NCBI RefSeq assembly: GCF_000701345.1
Contig: NZ_JNIJ01000012.1
Location: 147,862-211,861, forward strand
DNA length: 64,000 bases
DNA from: Bradyrhizobium sp. URHD0069
GTDB taxonomy: Bacteria; Pseudomonadota; Alphaproteobacteria; Rhizobiales; Xanthobacteraceae
Direction: 5' to 3'
Part shown: piece by piece, positions 27,796 through 36,558 of the stretch
Layout: every line of letters begins with the position of its first letter
How positions within the stretch are numbered: the stretch's first letter is position 1
Notes under the pieces: generated by a model
Database searches by the model: none
What the model was told of the DNA's origin: nothing
Seen by the model: only the letters and a program-made list of their open reading frames with translations
Made by a program: the position numbers and the translations under genes

Positions 27796-29154
27796 ATGTC
27801 GTACCGTTCCGGTCATTTTTCCGAGCCCTCCCGACACCATCCGCATGACCATGGCAGGGCATCCACTCGCCGCGCCGGGCCCGGCCATCCCTCCCCAGCA
27901 CCGCGATCCCAGGACGGCTATACCCTCGTCCACGCCGGCAAGCAGGTTCGGTTTGGTCCGGTGGTGTTCTGGATCGTGGTCGGCTCCGTGATCGTGCTCG
28001 GCATGTGGTCGGCCGCGACCGCGACCTATTTCGCCTTCCGCGACGACGTTCTCACCCGGCTGATCGCCCGCCAGGCAGAGATGCAATACGCCTACGAGGA
28101 CCGCATCGCCGAACTGCGCGCCAAGGTCGATCGCACCACCGGTCGCCAGTTGCTCGACCAGGAACAGTTCGACCAGAAACTCGAGCAGATCATGCGCCGC
28201 CAGACGACGCTGGAATCGCGTGCCACAGCGCTCGGCGCCATTCCGGATACCTCTGCTACCGGATCGATCAGGGCCCCGTTGCGAGGAGCCGCGACGACTG
28301 ACCCAGCCGCTTCGGGGACACCGAAGCCCTCGCCGATCAGCGATACCGTGATTTTCGTGGCGCCGCCGGATCGCGAAGCGCGCCTTGAATCGCGCACGCC
28401 CGTCGTCACCAACGCCCAGCCGAATCAGTTTGCCAAGGTCCGGGGCGCCGACAGCGTCCTGGTCCGCCTGCAGACCTCGCTCGATCAGGTCGAACGCCGC
28501 CAGATGGCGGCGCTCAGTTCGGTCGAAGAGAGCATGGAATTGCGGGTGCGCCGGATGCGCGGCGTCTTTACCGACCTCGGCCTTGATATGCCGCAGGTGG
28601 AAGGAGCGCCGCGCGCGGCCATGGGCGGCCCCTTCGTGCCGGTCAAACTTCCTCCGGACGCCGGCGCCTTCGAGCGCCAGCTTTACCGGATCAATGTCAC
28701 GCGCGCCCAAGTGGATCGCCTCAACCGAACCCTTGCGCTGGTGCCGTATCGCAAGCCGGTGATCGGCGTAGTCGAATTCACTTCCGGCTTTGGGGTTCGC
28801 AATGACCCGTTCCTTGGCCGCCCGGCCATGCACACCGGCCTGGATTTCCGCGCAGCGTCGGGCGACCCGGTACGGGCGACGGCGAACGGGAAAGTAGTGT
28901 CATCGGGTTGGGCCGGCGGCTACGGCCGCATGGTGGAAATCGACCACGGCAACGGCCTGTTGACCCGCTACGGTCACCTGTCGGAAATCAACGTCAAGGT
29001 TGGCGATCCGATCAAGATCGGACAGGTGATCGGCGCTGTAGGCTCGACCGGCAGATCCACCGGTCCGCATCTGCACTACGAAACCCGGATCGACGGCGAA
29101 GCGGTCGATCCGCAGAAATTCCTGCGCGCCGGCGTGCGCCTCAGTGCCGGCTGA
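27796..29154 (+). CDS. Membrane-anchored M23-family metallopeptidase
   Basis: A 452-residue inner-membrane protein: a cytoplasmic N-terminus rich in His and Pro, a membrane segment at about 55-77 (PVVFWIVVGSVIVLGMW), a coiled-coil stretch to about 145, and a C-terminal LytM domain. Zinc-site residues are seen in MHTGLDF, RYGHLSEI and GPHLHYET, so the catalytic site looks complete. Such enzymes cut peptide cross-links in peptidoglycan or, when degenerate, activate amidases. ATG 27796 is preceded by GGGAG at a good distance; GTG 27790 is the alternative. Confidence 0.9.
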   Translation: MSYRSGHFSEPSRHHPHDHGRASTRRAGPGHPSPAPRSQDGYTLVHAGKQVRFGPVVFWIVVGSVIVLGMWSAATATYFAFRDDVLTRLIARQAEMQYAYEDRIAELRAKVDRTTGRQLLDQEQFDQKLEQIMRRQTTLESRATALGAIPDTSATGSIRAPLRGAATTDPAASGTPKPSPISDTVIFVAPPDREARLESRTPVVTNAQPNQFAKVRGADSVLVRLQTSLDQVERRQMAALSSVEESMELRVRRMRGVFTDLGLDMPQVEGAPRAAMGGPFVPVKLPPDAGAFERQLYRINVTRAQVDRLNRTLALVPYRKPVIGVVEFTSGFGVRNDPFLGRPAMHTGLDFRAASGDPVRATANGKVVSSGWAGGYGRMVEIDHGNGLLTRYGHLSEINVKVGDPIKIGQVIGAVGSTGRSTGPHLHYETRIDGEAVDPQKFLRAGVRLSAG

Positions 29155-29498
29155 AACTAAGATCCGGCTGAAACTCGAATAATGGGCAGCTTGCCCGTCG
29201 AGCCGATCATGCCATAGGAAAAGGCCGGACCGCTCTACAGCATGATATTGCCGATCTTGATCTCGGCATCACTCGCACCTGGATCATATTTCTTTTGCGC
29301 ATTCACCGCGGTCACGATCAGTGCTGCCGGCGTGGCAAACCCGTCAAGGCAACGAGGCTTCGCATGCGAGCCGGCATCGTTCTCCCGCTGATGGTTTCCT
29401 TTGCGGGACGTTTCGCAACTCAGCTGCGCGCTTGCAAGCATCAGCTTTTTCCGCCGGACGAAACAGCATTGTTGCGCCTCGCCAATTATGATTGATGC
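29155..29498. other. Intergenic region holding a gene remnant
   Basis: 344 bases between the M23 peptidase and the carbamoyltransferase. CCGGCTGAAACT is duplicated at 29147-29158 and 29164-29175, spanning the peptidase stop. The middle holds the decayed substrate-binding-protein fragment. The remainder shows no feature. Confidence 0.6.
29190..29340 (-). pseudogene. Decayed 5' fragment of a branched-chain amino acid ABC-transporter substrate-binding protein
   Basis: On the minus strand the sequence reads AALIVTAVNAQKKYDPGASD then AEIKIGNIML, a stop (29235-29237), and SGPAFSYGMIGSTGK. This matches the mature N-terminus of LivJ/HisJ-like binding proteins, which typically read KYDPGASDTEIKIGN followed by MPYSGPASAYGTIGK. 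The changed codons CCG-TAC to CTG-TAG create the stop. No further homology continues downstream, and no transporter genes are nearby, so this is a leftover from deletion or rearrangement. Confidence 0.7.
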
Positions 29499-31688
29499 AT
29501 GGCAGCACCTTTCATTTACAAGGCCGGCAGATTGAAACTGAACCGACGAATTGCTCCGCGACATCCCAGGCTCGGCGCGCTCGGATTTCGCGCCGCGCGC
29601 TGGCTCGCCGGGCGCTTGATGGGAGCCGCTGGCTTTCATCAGCTCGGCTCGGACTTTGCGGATGCGCGGATTGGGTTAGTCCGCGAAAAGCTCACTCGGG
29701 GCGAGACCGTTTATCTCGCAGGACTAGGGCTCCCCGGCACGCACAATTCGGGCGTTGCGCTGGTTGAGGTGAGCCAAGCAAACGGTCCGCGGCTGATCGT
29801 CAACAATGAAGAAGAACGCTTTTCCGGCAACAAGCACACGACCGAATATCCGAAGGCATCGATCGACGCCATGGTGGAGACGTTGCGCAGCAGGGGGCGC
29901 GATATCGGCGACATCGCCGCCTGGCTTACAAGCTGGGATTACCCGACGCTCGCCGGAACACTTGCCCGCTCGGTGCTGGAGGAACTGCCGCAAAGCCTGA
30001 AGCTGCTTCGCACCACCGAAGCCGCCGGATTTGACGGCCGCCGGCTCGACCAAATGACGCGCACGTCGAAAATTCTTGGCCGGCAGCTCGGTCTTTCAGA
30101 GCGGGTACCGCTGATCTGCATGCCGCATCATGACAATCATGCATGGTTTTCCTTTGCAGCCTCGCCATTTGCCGACAATGAAGAACCCGTCGCCATCGCC
30201 GTGCTGGACGGCACCGGTGATCGCGGATCGATCTCGCTCTATGTCGCCGAAAGCGGCGCCATGCGCCGGCTCTATTGCAACGACAGCATGTTCGACTCGC
30301 TGGGCGCCTTCTACAGCGTGATATCATCGACGCAAGGCGGCTGGACCTGGCTGTCGTGCGAAGGCCGCTACATGGGCGCCGCCGCGTGGGGCGACATGGA
30401 CCGCGCCGGCAATCCCTACTACCCGCGACTGAAAGACGTCTTGCATTTCGGCGAGTGTGGCGAAGTCCGGCTCAATCGCGCCATGGCCAATTGGTATTGC
30501 GAGCCGTTCGACCATCCCTACAAGCCAGCGCTGGTCGACATTCTCGGCAAGCCGCTCAAGCCGGATCAGCTCTGGAATCCCGATGCGGTGCTGCGTATCG
30601 AGGACATTCATCACCGGCCCGACACGCGCGATCGTCTCGATAAGGCGGCTGCGACGCAACTGGTGTTCGAGGATGCGATGATCCACGTGGTCGATCATCT
30701 CTTGCGTACGACCGGCGCTAACCGGTTGGTGCTCACTGGAGGCGTGGCGTTGAACGCGGTCGGCAACATGCGGCTGCTCGAGCACTTCGACGAGGCCTGG
30801 TTTTCGAAATCCCAACAGCGCAAAGCGCGCCTGCATCTGTGGGTGCCGCCGACACCAGGCGATCCCGGCGTCACCATCGGCGCGGCCTGGCTGTTCGCGC
30901 ATCTCGCTGGCGCGCCGCGCGGCGCTCCGATGACGCATGCGTTTTATTGCGGTTGTTCGCCATCGCATCAGGACGTCACGGCGGCGCTTCAGGCAGCCGA
31001 CATCGCCTCGCAGCGGATCGGGGATATCTCGACACCGGATGGCCGCGACGCCATTGCCGATTTGATGGCCTTCACGGTCGCGCAAACCGGCGTCATCGCG
31101 CTCTATCAGGGCGCCGCCGAGACCGGGCCACGCGCGCTGGGTCACCGCTCGATCCTCGCAAACCCCTGCGATCCCGAAACGCGCCGGCGCCTCAACGAGC
31201 GCGTGAAATACCGCGAGGCGATCCGGCCGCTCGCGCCGATGGCCACGCCGGAAGCGGCCCGCGAATATTTCGATCTGCTCGAGGGCGCCTCGGACGGCGA
31301 TTACAACGCCTACAATTACATGGTGCTGACGGCGCAATCGAAGCCGCCGGCACACGAGAAAATTCCGGCGGTGATTCACGCCGACGGGACGGGGCGGATT
31401 CAGATCGTGCGTGTGGAAGACGATCCCCTCACCTACGCCTATTTGAAGGCGCTCGGCCGCCGCATCGGCGTCGAGGTCTCGGTCAACACCTCCTTCAACG
31501 TCGCCGGCCCGATCGCACAGACCCCGCAACAGGCGATCGATACGCTGCGCCGTTCCAAGGGCCTCGACGTGGTGCTGCTGGTGGCGAGCGACGGCGTGGT
31601 GTACGCCGCATGGCACGGCGGCGAGCGCGGCAGCGGCCGGTTCACCGGCTGGCTTTCGGAATGGAAAATTGCGGCGACAGCTGGCTGA
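29499..31688 (+). CDS. NodU/CmcH-family carbamoyltransferase
   Basis: A 729-residue enzyme. The catalytic domain begins at about residue 68 (GETVYLAGLGLPGTHNSGVA), with the NEEERFSGNKH motif, the metal/phosphate-site MPHHDNHAWFSF, and LTGGVALNAVGN. The C-terminal domain has AETGPRALGHRSILANP and VSVNTSFNVAGPI. Family members move a carbamoyl group from carbamoyl phosphate onto sugars, antibiotics or nodulation factors through a carbamoyl-adenylate. About 67 extra basic residues precede the domain, so the true start may be later (ATG 29619 is one option). No nod genes, and no cluster that names the substrate, are nearby. Its stop directly abuts that of the convergent dehydrogenase gene. Confidence 0.9.
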   Translation: MAAPFIYKAGRLKLNRRIAPRHPRLGALGFRAARWLAGRLMGAAGFHQLGSDFADARIGLVREKLTRGETVYLAGLGLPGTHNSGVALVEVSQANGPRLIVNNEEERFSGNKHTTEYPKASIDAMVETLRSRGRDIGDIAAWLTSWDYPTLAGTLARSVLEELPQSLKLLRTTEAAGFDGRRLDQMTRTSKILGRQLGLSERVPLICMPHHDNHAWFSFAASPFADNEEPVAIAVLDGTGDRGSISLYVAESGAMRRLYCNDSMFDSLGAFYSVISSTQGGWTWLSCEGRYMGAAAWGDMDRAGNPYYPRLKDVLHFGECGEVRLNRAMANWYCEPFDHPYKPALVDILGKPLKPDQLWNPDAVLRIEDIHHRPDTRDRLDKAAATQLVFEDAMIHVVDHLLRTTGANRLVLTGGVALNAVGNMRLLEHFDEAWFSKSQQRKARLHLWVPPTPGDPGVTIGAAWLFAHLAGAPRGAPMTHAFYCGCSPSHQDVTAALQAADIASQRIGDISTPDGRDAIADLMAFTVAQTGVIALYQGAAETGPRALGHRSILANPCDPETRRRLNERVKYREAIRPLAPMATPEAAREYFDLLEGASDGDYNAYNYMVLTAQSKPPAHEKIPAVIHADGTGRIQIVRVEDDPLTYAYLKALGRRIGVEVSVNTSFNVAGPIAQTPQQAIDTLRRSKGLDVVLLVASDGVVYAAWHGGERGSGRFTGWLSEWKIAATAG

Positions 31689-32573
31689 TTACGTCGCAGC
31701 GCCCTTTGGACGCGACACGATCTCGATCATTTTTCCTTCATCGTCATCAGGTGCATAGGCTTTCGCCTTGTCGTACGCGTGAACCGCGGCGCGTCCCATC
31801 AAGGGAGCGTCGGAAAGCAGGCTCTCGGCCAATGCCACGGCGTAAACGGCATCCTTGTGCCGCAGCGCCGCCGTGAACGTCGCGCCCGAAAAATTTCGCG
31901 CGACCATGCGTTTGGAATGACGGATCACCTGCGGACTGGCGGCAACGCCGGTTTCGACGGCCTCAAGCACCAGCCTCATGTCGAGTCCGGCCTGCTCGGC
32001 GATCGCAAGACCCTCGGCGATACCGGCAATCTGGATCGCGCCCATCAGATTATTGATCAGTTTGTAGACCGTGCCGGTACCGACCGCGCCGAAATGCCTG
32101 ATGATCGTGCTGAGCGGCGTCAGATATGGCCGGGCTCGCACGAGGTCCGCAGGCTCGGCGCCGACCAGCAGCGTCAATTTTCCGCTGGCCGCGGCATCCG
32201 GCAAGCCGGCGACCGGACTATCGATATAGACCAGACCGCGCCCGCGAAGTTCGCGCGCAAGATCGAGCGCGTGGCCGTATGACACGGTCGAGCATTCGAT
32301 CGCCAGCGTGCCGGCCTTGGCGGTCCCGGCGGCGCCGTCCTTGCCGAGCCACACGGCGCGCGACGCCGCGTCGTCGGCCACCATCGTGACAACAGCGTCG
32401 GCTCCGTCAGCCGCGTCGGCAGGCGACCGAGCCCATCGCGCCCCGCGCGCGATCAGATCGTCGGCTTTCGCCTTGCTGCGGTTCCACACTGCAACAGTGA
32501 ATCCGCTGTCGAGATAGCGGCCGGCCATGCCGTTGCCCATGCGTCCGAGGCCGATGAAAGCAACTTTTGCCAT
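31689..32573 (-). CDS. NAD(P)-dependent oxidoreductase, 3-hydroxyisobutyrate dehydrogenase family
   Basis: A 294-residue beta-hydroxyacid dehydrogenase. The dinucleotide motif is VAFIGLGRMGNGMAGRYL (GxGxxG, residues 8-13), the substrate-binding block DSPVAGLPDAAASGKLTLL near 119, and the catalytic lysine in GTVYKLINNLMGA near 170. Enzymes of this family oxidise small 3-hydroxy acids or reduce semialdehydes. It starts three bases after prfB ends, so the two are probably co-transcribed, an arrangement that may be incidental. Confidence 0.9.
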   Translation of the reverse strand: MAKVAFIGLGRMGNGMAGRYLDSGFTVAVWNRSKAKADDLIARGARWARSPADAADGADAVVTMVADDAASRAVWLGKDGAAGTAKAGTLAIECSTVSYGHALDLARELRGRGLVYIDSPVAGLPDAAASGKLTLLVGAEPADLVRARPYLTPLSTIIRHFGAVGTGTVYKLINNLMGAIQIAGIAEGLAIAEQAGLDMRLVLEAVETGVAASPQVIRHSKRMVARNFSGATFTAALRHKDAVYAVALAESLLSDAPLMGRAAVHAYDKAKAYAPDDDEGKMIEIVSRPKGAAT

Positions 32574-32576
32574 GCG

Positions 32577-33708
32577 TTACTCCACATCTTCGACCGCGGC
32601 CGGCGCCGTTCCGAATGCGCGCTGCGCCAGCGTCGCCGCCATGAACTCGTCAAGGTCGCCGTCGAGCACGCCCGAGGTGTCGGACGTCTGCACGCCGGTG
32701 CGAAGGTCCTTCACCATCTGATAGGGCTGCAAGACATAGGAGCGGATCTGATGGCCCCAGCCGATGTCGGTCTTGGCGGCCTGGTCGGCGGCGGCCTGTT
32801 CTTCGCGCTTCTTCAATTCGATTTCGTAGAGCCGCGCGCGCAGCATATCCCACGCCTGCGCCCGGTTCTTGTGCTGCGAACGGCCGGCCTGACAGACCAC
32901 CGCAACCCCGGTCGGAATGTGCGTGAGCCGGACGGCGGATTCGGTCTTGTTGACGTGCTGACCGCCGGCGCCACCGGAACGCATGGTGTCGGTGCGGACG
33001 TCGGATTCCTTGATGTCGATCTTGATGCTGTCGTCGACCACGGGGAAGATTGCAACGCTGGAAAACGAAGTATGCCGCCGCGCGTTGGAATCGAACGGCG
33101 ATATCCGCACCAGCCGATGCACACCCGCTTCGGTCTTCAGCCAGCCATAGGCGTTGTGACCGCTGATCTGGATGGTGGCGGATTTGATGCCGGCTTCTTC
33201 GCCTTGCGTTTCTTCCAGATATTCGATCTTGAAGCCGTGCTTTTCGGCCCAGCGCGTGTACATGCGCAGCAGCATCGCGGCCCAGTCCTGGCTCTCGGTG
33301 CCGCCTGCGCCGGCGTGGACTTCGAGATAGGAATCGAACCGGTCGGCTTCGCCGCCGAGCAGCGCTTCGAGTTCGCGGCGCGCCACTTCCTTCTTGAGGG
33401 CCTTCAACGCAGCCTCGGCTTCCGCCACCACGCCTTCATCGTTCTCGGCCTCGCCAAGCGCGATCATCTCGACATTGTCGTCCAACTCGCGCTCGACCTT
33501 GCCGATGCCGTTCAGCGCATCCTCCAGCGAGGTGCGCTCCTGCATCAGCTTCTGTGCTTTCTGGGGGTCGTTCCAGAGATTGGAATCTTCGGCGAGCTTG
33601 TTCAGCTCCGCGAGGCGTGCCGTGGATGCATCGACGTCAAAGATGCCTCCTCAGCAGCCCGACTGACTGCTTGATCTCTCCGACTAAACGTTCGACTTCG
33701 GCGCGCAT
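32577..33708 (-). CDS. prfB: Peptide chain release factor 2, expressed by programmed +1 frameshift
   Basis: Translation starts at 33708 ([20 protein letters not shown]), reads 23 codons and meets an in-frame TGA at 33637-33639. Just before it are AGGAGG (33646-33651), CAT and CTT, then TGAC: the classic slippery arrangement CTT-TGA-C with an internal Shine-Dalgarno three bases upstream. A +1 shift gives [15 protein letters not shown] and runs without interruption to 32577, 376 residues in all, the usual RF2 length. The protein has the stop-codon reading tripeptide SPF ([14 protein letters not shown]) and the hydrolysis motif GGQ ([16 protein letters not shown]). RF2 terminates at UGA and UAA and so limits its own synthesis. 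Confidence 0.96.
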
Positions 33709-33855
33709 GTACTTCTCTGATCTGCGGCGCAGGCCGCTATTGTTTCAATGCTGGGGGGATGTAGCGGCGGGCGCCGCAAAGCGCAATCGCTTCTCTTCTA
33801 TTGACGTGTTTCTTCAGGCGAACCGGCGCCCGTTTCGCTGGAAAACCACGCTAAC

Positions 33856-36348
33856 CTAATAGAGACCGCCAGTGCCGGGACGGAACAGACTACGATCCGC
33901 ATCGGGTGATGGCTGCAGCGAACGACCGTCGGCATCGGCAACCCCGATCACCGAGTAATTATCCGGCGGTGCTGTACCCGGCTTGAACGCTTCCAGAATG
34001 GTCCGCCCACCCTCGCCCGGACCGACCCGCATTCCGCTCTTGGCGTCGACCCTGATCAGCTTGATCCCGGCAGGAACCCGAAACGGCACGGCCGGCTTGT
34101 CGGCGAGCGCGAGCTTCAAAAAGTCTCGCGCAATCGGCGCGGCCAGATGTCCGCCGGTAGCACCTTTGCCGAGATTGCGCGGCTTGTCGTAGCCCATATA
34201 GATCCCGACCACGACGTCAGGCGAAAAGCCGATGAACCATGCATCCTTTTCGTCGTTGGTAGTGCCGGTCTTGCCGGCGATCGGTTTGCCGACCTCCTTC
34301 ACCACGGTTGCGGTGCCGGCCTGCACCACGCCTTCCATCATCGAGGTGATCTGATAGGCGGTCATCGAATCCAGCACCTGCTCCCTGCGGTCGATCAGCT
34401 GGGGCTCGGGCTGATTTTTCCAGCCGCCGGGTGCGTCGCAGCCCCGGCATTCCCGCGCATCATGCTTGAAGATCGTACGGCCGTAGCGGTCCTGAATTCG
34501 GTCGATCAGCGTCGGCTTCACCCGCCGGCCGCCATTGGCGAACATCGAATAGGCCGTGACCATTCGCATGACCGTGGTCTCGCCGGCGCCGAGCGCGTAG
34601 GACAGATAGTTCGGCAGCTCGTCATAGACGCCGAAGCGCTTGGCATATTCGCCGATCAAGGGCATGCCGATGTCCTGCGCCAGCCGCACCGTCACCGTGT
34701 TGAGCGACAGTCGCAGCGCATTGCGCATCGTGGTCGGGCCATAATATTTGCCGCTCGAATAATTCTCCGGACGCCAGACGCCAGCGCCCTGCCCCTGATC
34801 GATCTCAATCGGCGCGTCGACCACCACCGTCGACGGCGTATATCCGTTATCGAGCGCGGACGAGTACACCAGCGGTTTGAACGAAGATCCCGGCTGCCGA
34901 TAGGCCTGGGTCGCACGGTTGAATTGACTCTGATCGAATGAGAACCCGCCGACCATCGCCAGCACGCGGCCGGTCCAGGGATCCATCACAACCATCGCCC
35001 CGGAAACCTCCGGCAGCTGGCGCAGCCGGAACTGGCCCTCAATCTGAGTGCCATCCTTCAAGATCAACGGGTCGGCGTAGATCACATCGCCCGGCGAAAG
35101 CACTTGCGACACCGCCGTCGGCGTCTTGAAGCGGGTCGGCCCCGACGCCGCCTTTGCCCATCTGACGCCGTCAAGCGTGACGATTCCGGTCTGCCGTTCC
35201 TTAGCTACGGCGCCGCCCAGTTCGCGGCCGGGTTGGAAACCAATGCGTGCGGACTGCTCGCTGGTCTCCAGCACCACGGCCATCCGCCAGGGCGAGATAT
35301 CCGACAGCGATTTGTTGTCGGCAAGCTTCACGCCCCAGTCGCCCGATATATCGATTTTGCCGATCGCGCCTCGCCAGCCCTGCGCCTCGTCAAAATTCAC
35401 GAGGCCGGCGGTCATGGTCTTGCGCGCCATCACCTGCAGCTTCGGATCGAGCGTAGTCCGGACCGACAGGCCGCCTTCATAGAGTTTCTTTTCGCCGTAG
35501 CGTTCGAACACGTCGCGGCGGACTTCCTCGGCAAAATACTCGCCGGCGAAAATATGCGCGGCATTGGTCCGGCTGGTCACGGTCAGCTGATCCTTGCGGG
35601 CCTTGTCGGCATCGGCCTGCTTGATCCAGCCATTCTCCAGAAGGCGGTCGACCACGTAGTTGCGCCGCTCGATCGCCCGGTCGCGGTTGCGCACCGGATG
35701 CAGGGCCGCCGGCGCCTTCGGCAGCGCGGCGAGATAAGCCGCTTCCGCGACCGTGAGCTCGTTCACCGATTTGTCGAAATAGACCAGCGATGCCGCGGCG
35801 ATGCCGTAAGCGCCAAGGCCGAGGTAAATCTCGTTGAGATAGAGTTCGAGGATCTTGTCTTTGGAGTAGGCGCGCTCGATCCGCATCGCCAGCAAGGCTT
35901 CCTTGATCTTGCGGGTGAACGACACTTCGTTGGTCAGCAGAAAGTTCTTCGCGACCTGCTGCGTGATCGTGGATGCGCCCTGCGGCCGGCGGTTGGAGCC
36001 GTAATTTTGCGCGTAGAGCACGGCTGCCCGCGCCATGCCGGAGAAATCGATGCCGCCATGCTCGTAGAAGTTCTTGTCCTCGGCCGCCAGAAACGCGTTG
36101 ATGACCAGTTTTGGAACCGCCTGGATCGGCAAATACAGCCGACGTTCCTTGGAATATTCGCCGAGCAGCGCGCCATCGGAGGCATGGACGCGCGTCATGA
36201 CAGGCGGCTCATAATCCTGAAGCTGCGAATAGTCCGGCAGATCCTTGGAAAAATGCCAGATCAGCCCCGCCGTGGCGGCGACGCCGACCAGAAACACGAC
36301 GGTTCCGGCGGCGAACAAGAAACCCATGAACCGCACCAGCAAGCGCAT
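33856..36348 (-). CDS. mrcA: Penicillin-binding protein 1A, bifunctional
   Basis: An 830-residue class-A PBP. After an N-terminal membrane anchor (residues 5-30) comes the GT51 glycosyltransferase with AAEDKNFYEHGGID and GASTITQQVAKN, and then the transpeptidase with the active-site serine in QPGSSFKPLVY, the SLN motif in LSLNTVTVRL and AGKTGTTNDEKDAWF. It polymerises and cross-links peptidoglycan. It lies 210 bases downstream of the amidase gene on the same strand. Confidence 0.95.
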   Translation of the reverse strand: MRLLVRFMGFLFAAGTVVFLVGVAATAGLIWHFSKDLPDYSQLQDYEPPVMTRVHASDGALLGEYSKERRLYLPIQAVPKLVINAFLAAEDKNFYEHGGIDFSGMARAAVLYAQNYGSNRRPQGASTITQQVAKNFLLTNEVSFTRKIKEALLAMRIERAYSKDKILELYLNEIYLGLGAYGIAAASLVYFDKSVNELTVAEAAYLAALPKAPAALHPVRNRDRAIERRNYVVDRLLENGWIKQADADKARKDQLTVTSRTNAAHIFAGEYFAEEVRRDVFERYGEKKLYEGGLSVRTTLDPKLQVMARKTMTAGLVNFDEAQGWRGAIGKIDISGDWGVKLADNKSLSDISPWRMAVVLETSEQSARIGFQPGRELGGAVAKERQTGIVTLDGVRWAKAASGPTRFKTPTAVSQVLSPGDVIYADPLILKDGTQIEGQFRLRQLPEVSGAMVVMDPWTGRVLAMVGGFSFDQSQFNRATQAYRQPGSSFKPLVYSSALDNGYTPSTVVVDAPIEIDQGQGAGVWRPENYSSGKYYGPTTMRNALRLSLNTVTVRLAQDIGMPLIGEYAKRFGVYDELPNYLSYALGAGETTVMRMVTAYSMFANGGRRVKPTLIDRIQDRYGRTIFKHDARECRGCDAPGGWKNQPEPQLIDRREQVLDSMTAYQITSMMEGVVQAGTATVVKEVGKPIAGKTGTTNDEKDAWFIGFSPDVVVGIYMGYDKPRNLGKGATGGHLAAPIARDFLKLALADKPAVPFRVPAGIKLIRVDAKSGMRVGPGEGGRTILEAFKPGTAPPDNYSVIGVADADGRSLQPSPDADRSLFRPGTGGLY

Positions 36349-36558
36349 TATCGATGATCCGTTTCAGCCCTCGCGCCGTAGCAGCCGGCGTTGTCCTCAA
36401 CCTGGAGACCCACGCGGGACGATCTGCCGTTCCGCGCAGGCGCATGATACGTGGGCCCTGGGGGAGATTTGATCGATTCCGAACCCCCCACGGTGGTTTT
36501 TTTATAGAGCCGCCGCTGTGGCCAAACTAGGGCTTCCACCATCGGATGGGCTGCCTTT

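Noticed and set aside
29499..31688. Carbamoyltransferase as a nodulation gene (nodU)
   Set aside because: No nod box or other nod genes are visible, and the N-terminal extension is atypical; only family membership is supported.
35104..36357. 417-codon plus-strand open frame opposite PBP1A
   Set aside because: Antisense shadow; composition is Arg/His-rich with no domain.
36480..36505. CCAC-G-GTGG hairpin with T7 as a terminator
   Set aside because: The T tract is on the plus strand while the neighbouring genes run on the minus strand, and the stem is only four pairs.
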